41,521 nt of DNA from CAZPHU01 sp964586285 (GTDB taxonomy: Bacteria > Fibrobacterota > Chitinivibrionia > Chitinivibrionales > CAYFVL01): positions 1 through 41,521 of the forward strand of contig CAZPHU010000023.1 in the NCBI GenBank assembly GCA_964586285.1, given 5' to 3'. Of the stretch, positions 8,991 through 16,626 are shown piece by piece (position 1 is the first letter of the stretch; each line of letters begins with the position of its first letter). The position numbers were made by a program, and so were the translations under genes. The notes below the pieces were generated by a model. The model ran no database searches. It was not told the origin of the DNA and saw only the letters and a program-made list of their open reading frames with translations.

Positions 8991-9587
8991 ATGGAAAAGC
9001 GAATAGAGCGAGCATTGATAAGTGTCTCGAACAAAGAGGGCGTCGTGGAATTTGGTAGAAGAATTTCGGGGGCGGGAATCGAGATCCTCTCCACCGGCGG
9101 CACCGCACGTCTTCTTGCACAGGAGAATGTAGCCGTTCGTTCGGTTGATTCATATACCGGATTTCCTGAAATCATAGACGGGCGGGTCAAAACGCTCCAT
9201 CCAAAGGTCCACGGCGGTATCCTTGCCGTGCGGGATAATGAAAAACACCGCGGCCAGATGGAGCAAAACGGTATCAGTTCCATCGATTTGGTCGTAGTAA
9301 ACCTCTACCCGTTCCAGCAGACTGTCGCAAAACCGGATGTTTCTATCGAAGACGCGATTGAGAATATCGACATCGGTGGACCGACTATGGTTAGAAGTTC
9401 GGCGAAGAATCATAAATATGTAGCGATCGTGGTAGATCCGAGCGACTACGAGGGTATCGCAAAGGAAATCGAGACGGACGGGTTTGTTTCTTTGCAGACA
9501 CGAAAGAGACTGGCCGTGAAGGCATTCAAGCATACTGCGGAGTATGATACCGCGATCCATGCCTATCTTTCGACTGTCTACGAGTGA
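8991..9587 (+). CDS. stand-alone IMP cyclohydrolase (N-terminal domain of PurH only)
   Basis: This protein closes the ring of FAICAR to IMP, the last step of purine synthesis. The 198 residues correspond to the MGS-like IMP cyclohydrolase domain of PurH, with 'STGGTA', 'VDSYTGFPEI', 'GRVKTLHPKVHGGIL' and 'DIGGPTMVRSSAKN'. They end just after 'FKHTAEYDTAIHAYL', the usual domain boundary. The AICAR transformylase domain (about 330 more residues in normal PurH) is absent, and the stop codon is followed by trmFO, not by the missing half. The start is well supported by 'ggaga' 5 bases before the ATG. It is either a genuine split form, with the transformylase elsewhere, or an ancient truncation. 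The clean end favours the former. Confidence 0.88.
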   Translation: MEKRIERALISVSNKEGVVEFGRRISGAGIEILSTGGTARLLAQENVAVRSVDSYTGFPEIIDGRVKTLHPKVHGGILAVRDNEKHRGQMEQNGISSIDLVVVNLYPFQQTVAKPDVSIEDAIENIDIGGPTMVRSSAKNHKYVAIVVDPSDYEGIAKEIETDGFVSLQTRKRLAVKAFKHTAEYDTAIHAYLSTVYE

Positions 9588-9665
9588 ACCTGTCCCGTTT
9601 AAAGCAGGGTTTTTTAGGGGCTTGAGCCCGAGGCGCGGGTCCGATGTTTTTAATTGTGAGAATAT

Positions 9666-10991
9666 ATGAGTGAGAGAGTTGCTGTAATAGGAGCCGGTTT
9701 GGCCGGCAGTGAAGCTGCCCTGGTGTTGGGACGAATGGGTATCAGGGTTAGTTTGTATGAAATGCGCCCGGTAAACCGCACGCCGGCCCACAAGACGGAT
9801 TTACCGGCCGAGCTGGTATGTTCCAATTCGATGAAATCAATGGAGCTGCCATCGGCGCACGGATTACTTAAAAAGGAGCTCGAGGCGCTGAAAAGCCCGC
9901 TTCTTCAGACCGCCCTTGGCTGTCGAATCCCCGCGGGATCTGCCCTTGCTGTGGATCGAAAGGTTTTCTCCGAGACTGTTTTAAAACAAATAGAACAGTG
10001 CGAAAATGTCGAGCTGATCCGCAAGGAGATGAGCGCACCTCCCGAAGACCATGCGTTTTGTATCATAGCCGCAGGCCCTCTGGTTTCGCAGCCTCTTGCC
10101 GACTGGCTTGCACAGGCCGCATCCTCTGAGGCTCTAAGCTTCTATGATGCGATCGCCCCCATTGTTTCCCTGGATTCGATCGATACGAATACCGCTTTCT
10201 TTGCCGCGCGCTGGGAAGAAGACAGTACCGATTATCTTAACTGCCCTTTCAATGAAGAAGAGTATCGGCGCTTCTACGACGCGCTTATGGAAGCCGATCA
10301 GGTTAAGGCGAGGGAATTTGAGAACCGTAGATTTTTCGAAGCCTGCCTTCCGGTAGAGGTTGTGGCGCAAAGGGGATATGATGCGCTTCGGTTTGGTACT
10401 CTTCGTCCGGTCGGATTGACCGACCCGCGCACAGGCAAACGTCCCTTTGCCGTATGTCAGCTTCGACGGGAAACTGCTTCGGGCGAGAGCTGGGGGCTGG
10501 TCGGGTTTCAGACCCGGCTCAATATCGCGGAACAGAAACGCGTATTTTCGCTTATTCCGGGATTGGAGAGGGCTGAGTATTTACGATTCGGAAGTATTCA
10601 CCGTAATACCTACATACATTCGCCCCTGGTCGTAAAAAACGACCTTTCAATTCGCTCCTTCGATACTTGTTACCTTGCCGGTCAATTGTCTGGAAATGAA
10701 GGCTATACGGAGAGTGTAGCCACGGGGCACCTGGCGGCTCGGTTCCTGGCGGGGCGGATTGCCGGAAAAGTCGTTGATGTACCGCCTTCAACCACTGCCC
10801 TGGGTGCTTTGCTCGAGTATGTAACATCATCAGATCAAAAGCCGTTTGTTCCCAGCAATATCAACTTCGGGCTCCTGAAACCTCTGGAGACCAGTGGACG
10901 AAAGAAAATCAGGAAAGCGCAAAAAAAGGAAATGCTGTGTAAGCGGGCGCTGGAAGATATTGGTCAGTGGAAAGAAAAACTTCATGATTAA
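9666..10991 (+). CDS. trmFO: methylenetetrahydrofolate--tRNA (uracil-54-C5) methyltransferase TrmFO
   Basis: This flavoprotein makes 5-methyluridine at position 54 of tRNA, using methylene-tetrahydrofolate and FADH2. The FAD-binding motif 'GAGLAGSEAA' is at the N-terminus, the conserved 'LVCSNSMKS' segment follows, and the C-terminal 'GQLSGNEGYTES' flavin loop is intact. At 441 residues it has the usual length. The ATG at 9666 has only a weak purine stretch upstream. It lies 78 bases after the IMP cyclohydrolase gene, with a short imperfect hairpin plus T-run in between (about 9590-9616), so the two may be separately controlled. Confidence 0.95.
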   Translation: MSERVAVIGAGLAGSEAALVLGRMGIRVSLYEMRPVNRTPAHKTDLPAELVCSNSMKSMELPSAHGLLKKELEALKSPLLQTALGCRIPAGSALAVDRKVFSETVLKQIEQCENVELIRKEMSAPPEDHAFCIIAAGPLVSQPLADWLAQAASSEALSFYDAIAPIVSLDSIDTNTAFFAARWEEDSTDYLNCPFNEEEYRRFYDALMEADQVKAREFENRRFFEACLPVEVVAQRGYDALRFGTLRPVGLTDPRTGKRPFAVCQLRRETASGESWGLVGFQTRLNIAEQKRVFSLIPGLERAEYLRFGSIHRNTYIHSPLVVKNDLSIRSFDTCYLAGQLSGNEGYTESVATGHLAARFLAGRIAGKVVDVPPSTTALGALLEYVTSSDQKPFVPSNINFGLLKPLETSGRKKIRKAQKKEMLCKRALEDIGQWKEKLHD

Positions 10992-11105
10992 CAAGGAATA
11001 TGGTACAAACTACTTGAAATAATGTAATTTACACATAAGCCCAATCAGCTTTTAAGTAGTCTGTTGGTAGGTTTTAGATAGAGTGTATAGTAAGAAAGGC
11101 AGAGT

Positions 11106-11828
11106 ATGGACATCCCAGTAGTTGCAATGATTCTTCGATCCGGCTGGATAGCACGAATTATTCTTATGCTTCTTGCGTTTTTCTCCGTGGTCACCTGGGC
11201 AATCATTTTTAATCGACTTTTTTATCTGAGTAGAATAAAAAAATTGAATCGTCGTTTCCGTTCACGCTTTGATTCGGCGCAATCCATTAAAGACCTGGAG
11301 AAGCTTGACAGGAAACTGGGCGGCTGTCCTCTGGGGCAGATTGGTATGCTCTCGGTAAAGGAGTATCGTCGTATTTTGTCTGATGCCAGAAGTCACAGTG
11401 CCGTGAAGGACTGGTCTTTTTATCTTCAAAACCAGTTTCACATGGCCTCCGAGCATCTGTCGTCGGCTGCAACCGCAATCGGTTCACGACTGGATCAGGG
11501 CGTGTTTCTGTTGGCTATCGTGGGAAGTATAGCACCTTTTCTGGGACTGCTCGGAACGGTTTGGGGAATAATGAATTCCTTTTATCAGATAGGTAACCAG
11601 GGTTCGGCCAGCTTACCGGTTGTCGCACCGGGTATAGCCGAGGCTCTGATCACCACAATCATTGGACTTGCGGTAGCTATTCCCGCCGTTTTCTTCTACA
11701 ACATATTCGTACACCGTGCGGGACGGGTGGAAGATGAGATGGATGAGTTTGGTGATCAGGCTCTTTTACGTCTGAAACGCGAGATATTCTCCCTGCTTTA
11801 CGGACAGAAACCCACTGCCGGAGCATGA
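11106..11828 (+). CDS. tolQ: TolQ/ExbB-type proton channel protein
   Basis: This inner-membrane subunit forms, with TolR, the proton-driven motor that energises TolA. The 240-residue protein has an N-terminal membrane helix (about residues 12-35), a cytoplasmic loop and two C-terminal helices. Those helices carry the conserved MotA/ExbB patterns 'APFLGLLGTVWGIMNSF' and 'GIAEALITTIIGLAVAIPAV'. It is the first gene of the Tol-Pal operon. A 114-base gap separates it from trmFO and presumably contains the operon promoter. A purine-rich 'aagaaaggcagag' precedes the ATG. Confidence 0.93.
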   Translation: MDIPVVAMILRSGWIARIILMLLAFFSVVTWAIIFNRLFYLSRIKKLNRRFRSRFDSAQSIKDLEKLDRKLGGCPLGQIGMLSVKEYRRILSDARSHSAVKDWSFYLQNQFHMASEHLSSAATAIGSRLDQGVFLLAIVGSIAPFLGLLGTVWGIMNSFYQIGNQGSASLPVVAPGIAEALITTIIGLAVAIPAVFFYNIFVHRAGRVEDEMDEFGDQALLRLKREIFSLLYGQKPTAGA

Positions 11829-11844
11829 AACACGAGGCTGGTAG

Positions 11845-12258
11845 ATGAAAAACAGAAAAAGAAGACGCCGTAAGATAGTCAGCGAGCTGAACATTACCAA
11901 TCTGGTGGATGTTACCTTCGCTCTTCTGATAATATTTATGATAACCGCACCCATGATGACGCAGGGGGTGCAGGTGGATTTGCCAAACAGTGAAGCCGAA
12001 AACGTTGAAGTCACCGAGGCCATACAGGTATCGGTCAACAAGCGTCACGAAATATTTATTGACGACCAACGAATTAGCTTGTTGGAATTTCGCAGGCGTT
12101 TTAGAGAGACGTTTGCGGGAAGGAGCGATGTGCCGGTTTTTATCAACGCGGATAAGAAGGTTCCATACGGGCTTGTTATGCGATTAATATCGGAAATACA
12201 GAATGCCGGTGTTGTGAAGCTTGGATTTCTTACGGTTCCGCTGGAGGAAAAAGGGTAA
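11845..12258 (+). CDS. tolR: TolR/ExbD-type motor subunit
   Basis: A small (137-residue) single-pass inner-membrane protein. A basic N-terminus is followed by the membrane helix 'LVDVTFALLIIFMIT', which carries the conserved Asp that binds protons in the ExbD/TolR family. A periplasmic domain then ends in the usual 'VPYGLVMRLISEIQNAG' element. It works with TolQ to couple the proton gradient to movement of the TolA-like protein. It starts 16 bases after tolQ and ends 6 bases before the next gene, as expected in a tight operon. Confidence 0.93.
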   Translation: MKNRKRRRRKIVSELNITNLVDVTFALLIIFMITAPMMTQGVQVDLPNSEAENVEVTEAIQVSVNKRHEIFIDDQRISLLEFRRRFRETFAGRSDVPVFINADKKVPYGLVMRLISEIQNAGVVKLGFLTVPLEEKG

Positions 12259-12264
12259 GCACGG

Positions 12265-12981
12265 ATGAGCGGTGGTGCCGGATTGTACATGCATAAACAG
12301 AGTAACGGATCCTTTCTGCCGGTTATCGTGTTTTCGATTGCCTTTCACGTGTTTGTGTTGCTGGTGGTACCGCTGACCGTTCATATGTTCTGGAAGCCTA
12401 AGGAGTTTACCCGTCCCAAGACGTTTCAGCTGGTTCAGCCCAATATACCAAAAGCGGCACCGAAGCCTCCGCCGCAAGTGGAAAAGGCCCCTGAGCCGGA
12501 ACCGGCCGCCAGACCCGAACCCAAACCCGAATCAAAGCCTGTTCCCAAGAAAGAACCTAAACCGGTTGAAAAACCCAAACCGGAAGCTTCTAAACCGCAA
12601 CCAAAGCCCGAACCTGAACCGCCGCAGGAGGATCTCAGTGAGCTGTCGGAGTTATTGGGCGGACTACCGGTTCCGGCCGCAGAGCTTAGTATGGGGGCGG
12701 ATTTTAAGTATGGATGGTATATCAATGCAATGAGGAATAAAATCGAGCGTAACTGGAACCCGTCCGTGCAAAACCCCGACCTTTCGGTGGTCGTGCAATA
12801 CGTTGTGATGATAAATGGAACGATTGGAGAGGTTACGGTGAAACGCTCTTCGGGCAGCGCATCGTTGGATAATATGGCAGTGCGTGCCGTTAAGCTGGCC
12901 GCTCCCTTTGGGAAGCTGCCGCCGGGTTTTTCCGAAAACCAGCTACAAGTAGAGTGTACACTCAGGCCAACCAGGAGATAA
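12265..12981 (+). CDS. TolA/TonB-like energy transducer
   Basis: A cytoplasmic start is followed by one membrane helix (about residues 17-40). A proline/lysine/glutamate-rich periplasmic linker comes next (about 55-125, many 'PKPEP' and 'EPEP' units), then a C-terminal TonB/TolA_C domain with 'YVVMINGTIGEVTVKRSSG'. The domain structure is that of TonB family proteins. Its place between tolR and tolB shows that it fills the TolA role, linking the TolQR motor to TolB and Pal. The linker is short and Pro-rich, like TonB, and not the long helical linker of enterobacterial TolA. Confidence 0.9.
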   Translation: MSGGAGLYMHKQSNGSFLPVIVFSIAFHVFVLLVVPLTVHMFWKPKEFTRPKTFQLVQPNIPKAAPKPPPQVEKAPEPEPAARPEPKPESKPVPKKEPKPVEKPKPEASKPQPKPEPEPPQEDLSELSELLGGLPVPAAELSMGADFKYGWYINAMRNKIERNWNPSVQNPDLSVVVQYVVMINGTIGEVTVKRSSGSASLDNMAVRAVKLAAPFGKLPPGFSENQLQVECTLRPTRR

Positions 12982-12988
12982 ACCGATC

Positions 12989-14227
12989 ATGAGAAAGTAC
13001 TTGTTCTTACCGCTACTTTTGTTGTGTCTGCAACAGTCGTATGCTGAGAAGATAGACCTCGAGGCATATGCCAGCGGCTTTGACAGCATACCAATAGCCG
13101 TATTGGATTTCAGACCGCAAAACGGAGTCGCGGTTACCGACAATAAACCCTGGGAGATTATCGCGGCGGATCTTGGTTTCAGCGGCCGATTCATGGTTAA
13201 GCGTGTAGAGAAAGTTGACAGTGCCTTTTTTGCCGAAAACAATATCGGGTTGTTTATAGACGGTGAGTATACCGCAAACGGCAATGATGTAACGCTTGAC
13301 TGCTATCTGCACGATGCTGCCACCATGGATCTTCTGGTGGGCAAAAAATATCGCGGAAAGAAACAGTACCTGCGCAGCATGGCTCATCGCTACTCAAACG
13401 AAATTTATGAGCTGCTGTTGGCCGAACCAGGAATTTTTGAGACAAAGCTCTTGTATGTAACGGATGAGAGTTCGAAGAAAAATCTCTCAATAATGGATTA
13501 TGACGGCCATAACGGCAAGATGCTTACCAATACAAACAGCGTTAATATCTTTCCGGCATTCATGGATTCCAACGCTATCGTCTGGACGGGTTTCTTCAGG
13601 GGTAAGCCCGATCTTTACAAGGGTTCCATCTCAAGCGGTAAATTCGACATATTTGTATACAGCCGTTTTGTCGACACGTCACCATCCATGTCCACCATAA
13701 CCGACAAAGTCGCGTATTCATCATCACGAAATGGAAACATGGACATATACACCTGCAATAAGGACGGAAGCGATAAGAAAAGGCTGACATTCAACCGCGG
13801 CATAGATACTTCCCCCACCTGGTCTCCCAACGGATATCAGATAGCCTTCACATCCGATCGCTCCGGGCAGCCCCAGATTTATGTCATGGACAGCGAGGGT
13901 ACCGATTCCAGAAGATTAACCTTTGACGGATCTTATCAGGATTCACCGGCGTGGTCTCCAAAGGGGGACAAGATCGCCTACAGTTCTTTGCATAAAGGCA
14001 AATTTGACATATGGTTAATAGAATCGGACGGATCAAAAGCACATGCTGTTACCTCCATTCCCGGCAACAATGAATATCCGACATGGTCGCCCGACGGCGC
14101 TCATATCGCTTTTGTCAATACTCGGGGAGGGAAAAGCAATATTTATACTGTAAATGTATTAAGAGGTGATATAAAACAAATAACATTCAGCGGAAACGCG
14201 AAGATGCCTGACTGGTCACAGTTTTAA
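12989..14227 (+). CDS. tolB: Tol-Pal system beta-propeller protein TolB
   Basis: This is the periplasmic propeller protein that binds Pal and is released from it by TolA. A signal peptide ends near 'LQQSYA'. An N-terminal alpha/beta domain (to about residue 150) is followed by WD-like beta-propeller repeats, each with the pattern 'SPTWSPNGYQIAFTSDR' and '...IYVMDSEGTDSRRLTF'. The 412-residue length is typical. A strong 'aggag' lies 9 bases before the ATG, and the gene starts 7 bases after the TolA-like gene. Assignment is secure from both sequence and position. Confidence 0.95.
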   Translation: MRKYLFLPLLLLCLQQSYAEKIDLEAYASGFDSIPIAVLDFRPQNGVAVTDNKPWEIIAADLGFSGRFMVKRVEKVDSAFFAENNIGLFIDGEYTANGNDVTLDCYLHDAATMDLLVGKKYRGKKQYLRSMAHRYSNEIYELLLAEPGIFETKLLYVTDESSKKNLSIMDYDGHNGKMLTNTNSVNIFPAFMDSNAIVWTGFFRGKPDLYKGSISSGKFDIFVYSRFVDTSPSMSTITDKVAYSSSRNGNMDIYTCNKDGSDKKRLTFNRGIDTSPTWSPNGYQIAFTSDRSGQPQIYVMDSEGTDSRRLTFDGSYQDSPAWSPKGDKIAYSSLHKGKFDIWLIESDGSKAHAVTSIPGNNEYPTWSPDGAHIAFVNTRGGKSNIYTVNVLRGDIKQITFSGNAKMPDWSQF

Positions 14228-14244
14228 CAAAGGGGAAAGTACAC

Positions 14245-14811
14245 ATGCTGTTGAGAAGTAAAGCAATCTTGATTCTAGCCGCGCTGGCGGCAATGACCGC
14301 ATTTGTCGGATGTAATAAAAAGACAACGAGAATAGAGCCGCAACCCGAACCGCAGGTCGAGGAGGTAGATACTACATTTACCGAGCCGGAACCGCTCGAG
14401 GAGATCGATACATCGGATGAAGTTTCCTTTAACGAAGCCGATTTGGACGCGCAGAGAGAGAAGGAAGTTCGGGAGAATCTGAAAACAGTGTATTTTGAAT
14501 ACAACAGCTTCAGTTTGTCTCCTGATATGATTGAGCAGCTTGGTGTCGCGGCACAATACCTTATGAATAACAGAAACATGAGAGTGCTTCTGGAAGGTCA
14601 CTGTGATGAAAGAGGTTCGGCCGAGTACAATATGGGTCTTGGTGAGAACAGAGCGCGCGCGGTCAAAGATTTTATGGTAAACTACGGAGTGCAGTCACTG
14701 CAGGTTGAGATCACCTCATGGGGTAAGGAAAAACTTGTAGTTAACGGCTGTAACGAGGAGACATGCCACGGAAAGAATCGACGAGTCGAGTTTACGGTAC
14801 TTGGTAATTAA
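14245..14811 (+). CDS. pal: peptidoglycan-associated lipoprotein Pal
   Basis: This is an outer-membrane lipoprotein with a C-terminal OmpA-like peptidoglycan-binding domain. The signal peptide ends in the lipobox 'AFVGC' (Cys near residue 23). An acidic, Pro/Glu-rich linker follows, then the OmpA domain with 'VLLEGHCDERGSAEYN' and 'GENRARAVKDFM'. It anchors the outer membrane to the wall and is the target of TolB. 'aaagggga' precedes the ATG. The end of the gene lies 22 bases before the preferred cpoB start. Confidence 0.95.
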   Translation: MLLRSKAILILAALAAMTAFVGCNKKTTRIEPQPEPQVEEVDTTFTEPEPLEEIDTSDEVSFNEADLDAQREKEVRENLKTVYFEYNSFSLSPDMIEQLGVAAQYLMNNRNMRVLLEGHCDERGSAEYNMGLGENRARAVKDFMVNYGVQSLQVEITSWGKEKLVVNGCNEETCHGKNRRVEFTVLGN

Positions 14812-14833
14812 TAAGCAAAGAGGGGAGGAGTGC

Positions 14834-15583
14834 GTGAGGAAAACACTGCTTTTGGGCGGTTTAGCCGCATCGCTGGTTTTACAGAACGGTTGTGCTCATT
14901 TAACGGTGCTGCGCACTGAGGAATTACGCCGGGTTCAGGCACATGTGGATTCTCTCAACACGCAAATCAGCGGCATGCAGAAGGAAATGCTGGAGGAGCA
15001 AAAGCAGCAGAGCGAGATGATTCGTCTGATGAGGGCCGATCAACAGGTACGCTTCGGAGAGATCGAGCGAACCATAGCGGCTCTTTCAGGAAATATTTCC
15101 GAAAGCCAGCAGAGGTTAAACAAAATCGATGAGAAGACCCAGGCTATAAAGCAGAGATGGGAAGAGAAAGCTCTCGCGGACTCCCTTACAAAGGCACAAC
15201 GTGAAGCGGAGATTGAAAACCTTTTTGAGATTGCATATGGCGATTTTATGGCCGGGCGATATGATGTAGCACTAAACGGTTTCAGGGATCTTATTGAGCA
15301 GTTTCCCGAATCCAAGCGGGCAAGTGAGGCCGCGTATTGGACCGCTGAAACCTACTACGTACAGAAACTACACACCGAGGCGGAAAAGAGCTACATGCAG
15401 TACATAAAGAATTACTCCGACGGAAACAAGTTGTGTGCGGCTCTGTTCAAACTTGGACTCGTGTACGAGGCTCAGCAGAAGGACCAATCGCGCAAAATGG
15501 TATGGGATAATCTGATTTCAAAATGCCCGGATTCAGAAGAAGCCCTTGCTGCACAGGAACGAATGAAAAACACCCGACAGTAA
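14834..15583 (+). CDS. cpoB: cell division coordinator CpoB/YbgF-like TPR protein
   Basis: The last gene of the Tol-Pal operon. The protein has a signal-like N-terminus with a possible acylation site (Cys near residue 20), a coiled coil (about residues 30-125), and a C-terminal TPR region of the YbgF type with 'YGDFMAGRYDVALNGF' and 'QFPESKRASEAAYW'. In known systems CpoB links peptidoglycan synthesis with outer-membrane constriction. I chose the GTG at 14834 because 'ggggagga' sits about 5 bases before it. The longer frame from the ATG at 14801 would overlap pal and add a hydrophilic stretch in front of the signal. Confidence 0.9.
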   Translation: MRKTLLLGGLAASLVLQNGCAHLTVLRTEELRRVQAHVDSLNTQISGMQKEMLEEQKQQSEMIRLMRADQQVRFGEIERTIAALSGNISESQQRLNKIDEKTQAIKQRWEEKALADSLTKAQREAEIENLFEIAYGDFMAGRYDVALNGFRDLIEQFPESKRASEAAYWTAETYYVQKLHTEAEKSYMQYIKNYSDGNKLCAALFKLGLVYEAQQKDQSRKMVWDNLISKCPDSEEALAAQERMKNTRQ

Positions 15584-15599
15584 GTCGGCTGCGGTAGAG

Positions 15600-15619
15600 A
15601 CGCACAGCCGTGCGTTTTT
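15600..15619 (+). terminator. intrinsic terminator of the tol-pal operon
   Basis: Stem 'acgcac', loop 'agcc', stem 'gtgcgt', then TTTTT. It lies 17 bases after the cpoB stop codon, where an operon end is expected. Confidence 0.85.
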
Positions 15620-15683
15620 ACCGTTTTTTCCTACCCTACCTGTGATTCTACCATTGTCCGGCGCCGTTGGCTCTGCGGTGTGT

Positions 15684-16502
15684 TTAGTTTGACGGATTAT
15701 TAATCCGGGCCCCAAGATCATCACCGTTCTTACTTCTGTTAAGTGCCGGTGAATCCTTTTGAAGCGAAAAATTTATAGTCCTTTTTTTCGGCGCAAAGAA
15801 GAGTGGATCGAATGAGAAGTTTTCCCGGGGAATCTCGAATGCTCTGCCGAAGTTATCATAGAGTACATTGTGGCTCATCGAAACCAGCTCGGGATTTTCC
15901 ACGCAGCTTATCGGGTTGGCTCTGTTTTTTGCGATGATATTGTTTTGTATGCGCAACGGTACGGAAGAATTTAAGAGTATGCCGTTGTTTAGATTGAATG
16001 CAATCGTATTGTGGGCTATTGTAGAGGCTCCGCCAACTATATCAAAAGCCTGTATTCCCGAACCGCCGTTGAAAACTATCACGCAATCTTCGATGACGGG
16101 AAGACTTCCGGCGCATAGTATACCCGAACCCCTGTTTTTGTAAATCCGGCATTCCTTAATCTTAGCGCCTACGCTTCTTGTAAAGACGCCGGTTACTCCT
16201 CGGGTGATATCGAAACCCAAGATCGTGCCGGTTCCGGAAATCGCTACCGTGTTTCCTCTTCCATTACCTTTAAGTACCGCCGCGAAACGTTCTTGGCTGA
16301 TAAGGGTAACCCCGTTATTTATCACGATTTGCTCGCGATACTCTCCAGGCAGTACATATACCGTATCCCCCTCACGCGCCTTCATCAGGGCGTGGGTTAT
16401 TGTTCTATACTCCTGAGAGGGGACCGTAAAATTTTCGGCGAGACAAATACTACATGCAGCGGCAATAAAAACTGTCCAGAGAGCATATATTAGTGAAATC
16501 AT
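15684..16502 (-). CDS. secreted right-handed parallel beta-helix protein (paralogue C)
   Basis: After a signal peptide ('MISLIYALWTVFIAA') the protein shows 'IThALMKAREGDTVYVLPG', the usual start of NosD/pectate-lyase-like beta-helix domains. Repeated coils of the PbH1 type follow, such as 'SGILCAGSLPVIEDCVIVFN' and 'IAHNTIAFNLNNGI'. It ends in a conserved block 'FSFDP...DLGARI' shared with the proteins at 18986 and 19847. The ATG at 16502 is supported by 'ggag' 7 bases upstream; the longer frame would run back into the terminator hairpin at 16533-16563. A catalytic function is not evident. It converges on the tol-pal operon end. It lies beyond the terminator of the three-gene unit, so it probably has its own promoter. 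Confidence 0.85.
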   Translation of the reverse strand: MISLIYALWTVFIAAACSICLAENFTVPSQEYRTITHALMKAREGDTVYVLPGEYREQIVINNGVTLISQERFAAVLKGNGRGNTVAISGTGTILGFDITRGVTGVFTRSVGAKIKECRIYKNRGSGILCAGSLPVIEDCVIVFNGGSGIQAFDIVGGASTIAHNTIAFNLNNGILLNSSVPLRIQNNIIAKNRANPISCVENPELVSMSHNVLYDNFGRAFEIPRENFSFDPLFFAPKKRTINFSLQKDSPALNRSKNGDDLGARINNPSN

Positions 16503-16532
16503 GTTTATACTCCATTGTGATGAATAAGTGAG

Positions 16533-16563
16533 AAAAAGCCTTGCCACGTTGATGTGGCAAGGC
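16533..16563 (-). terminator. intrinsic terminator after the barrel-TPR gene
   Basis: A perfect 10-bp stem (gccttgccac / gtggcaaggc, 16538-16563) with a 6-base loop is followed on the minus strand by TTTTT (16537-16533). It separates the barrel-TPR gene from the third beta-helix gene. Confidence 0.85.
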
Positions 16564-16626
16564 AAATCGAAGTTGGTGAGAGATCAACACCGGAGAGTAG
16601 TCTCTTTTAGGCGAAGCAGGCTGTTT

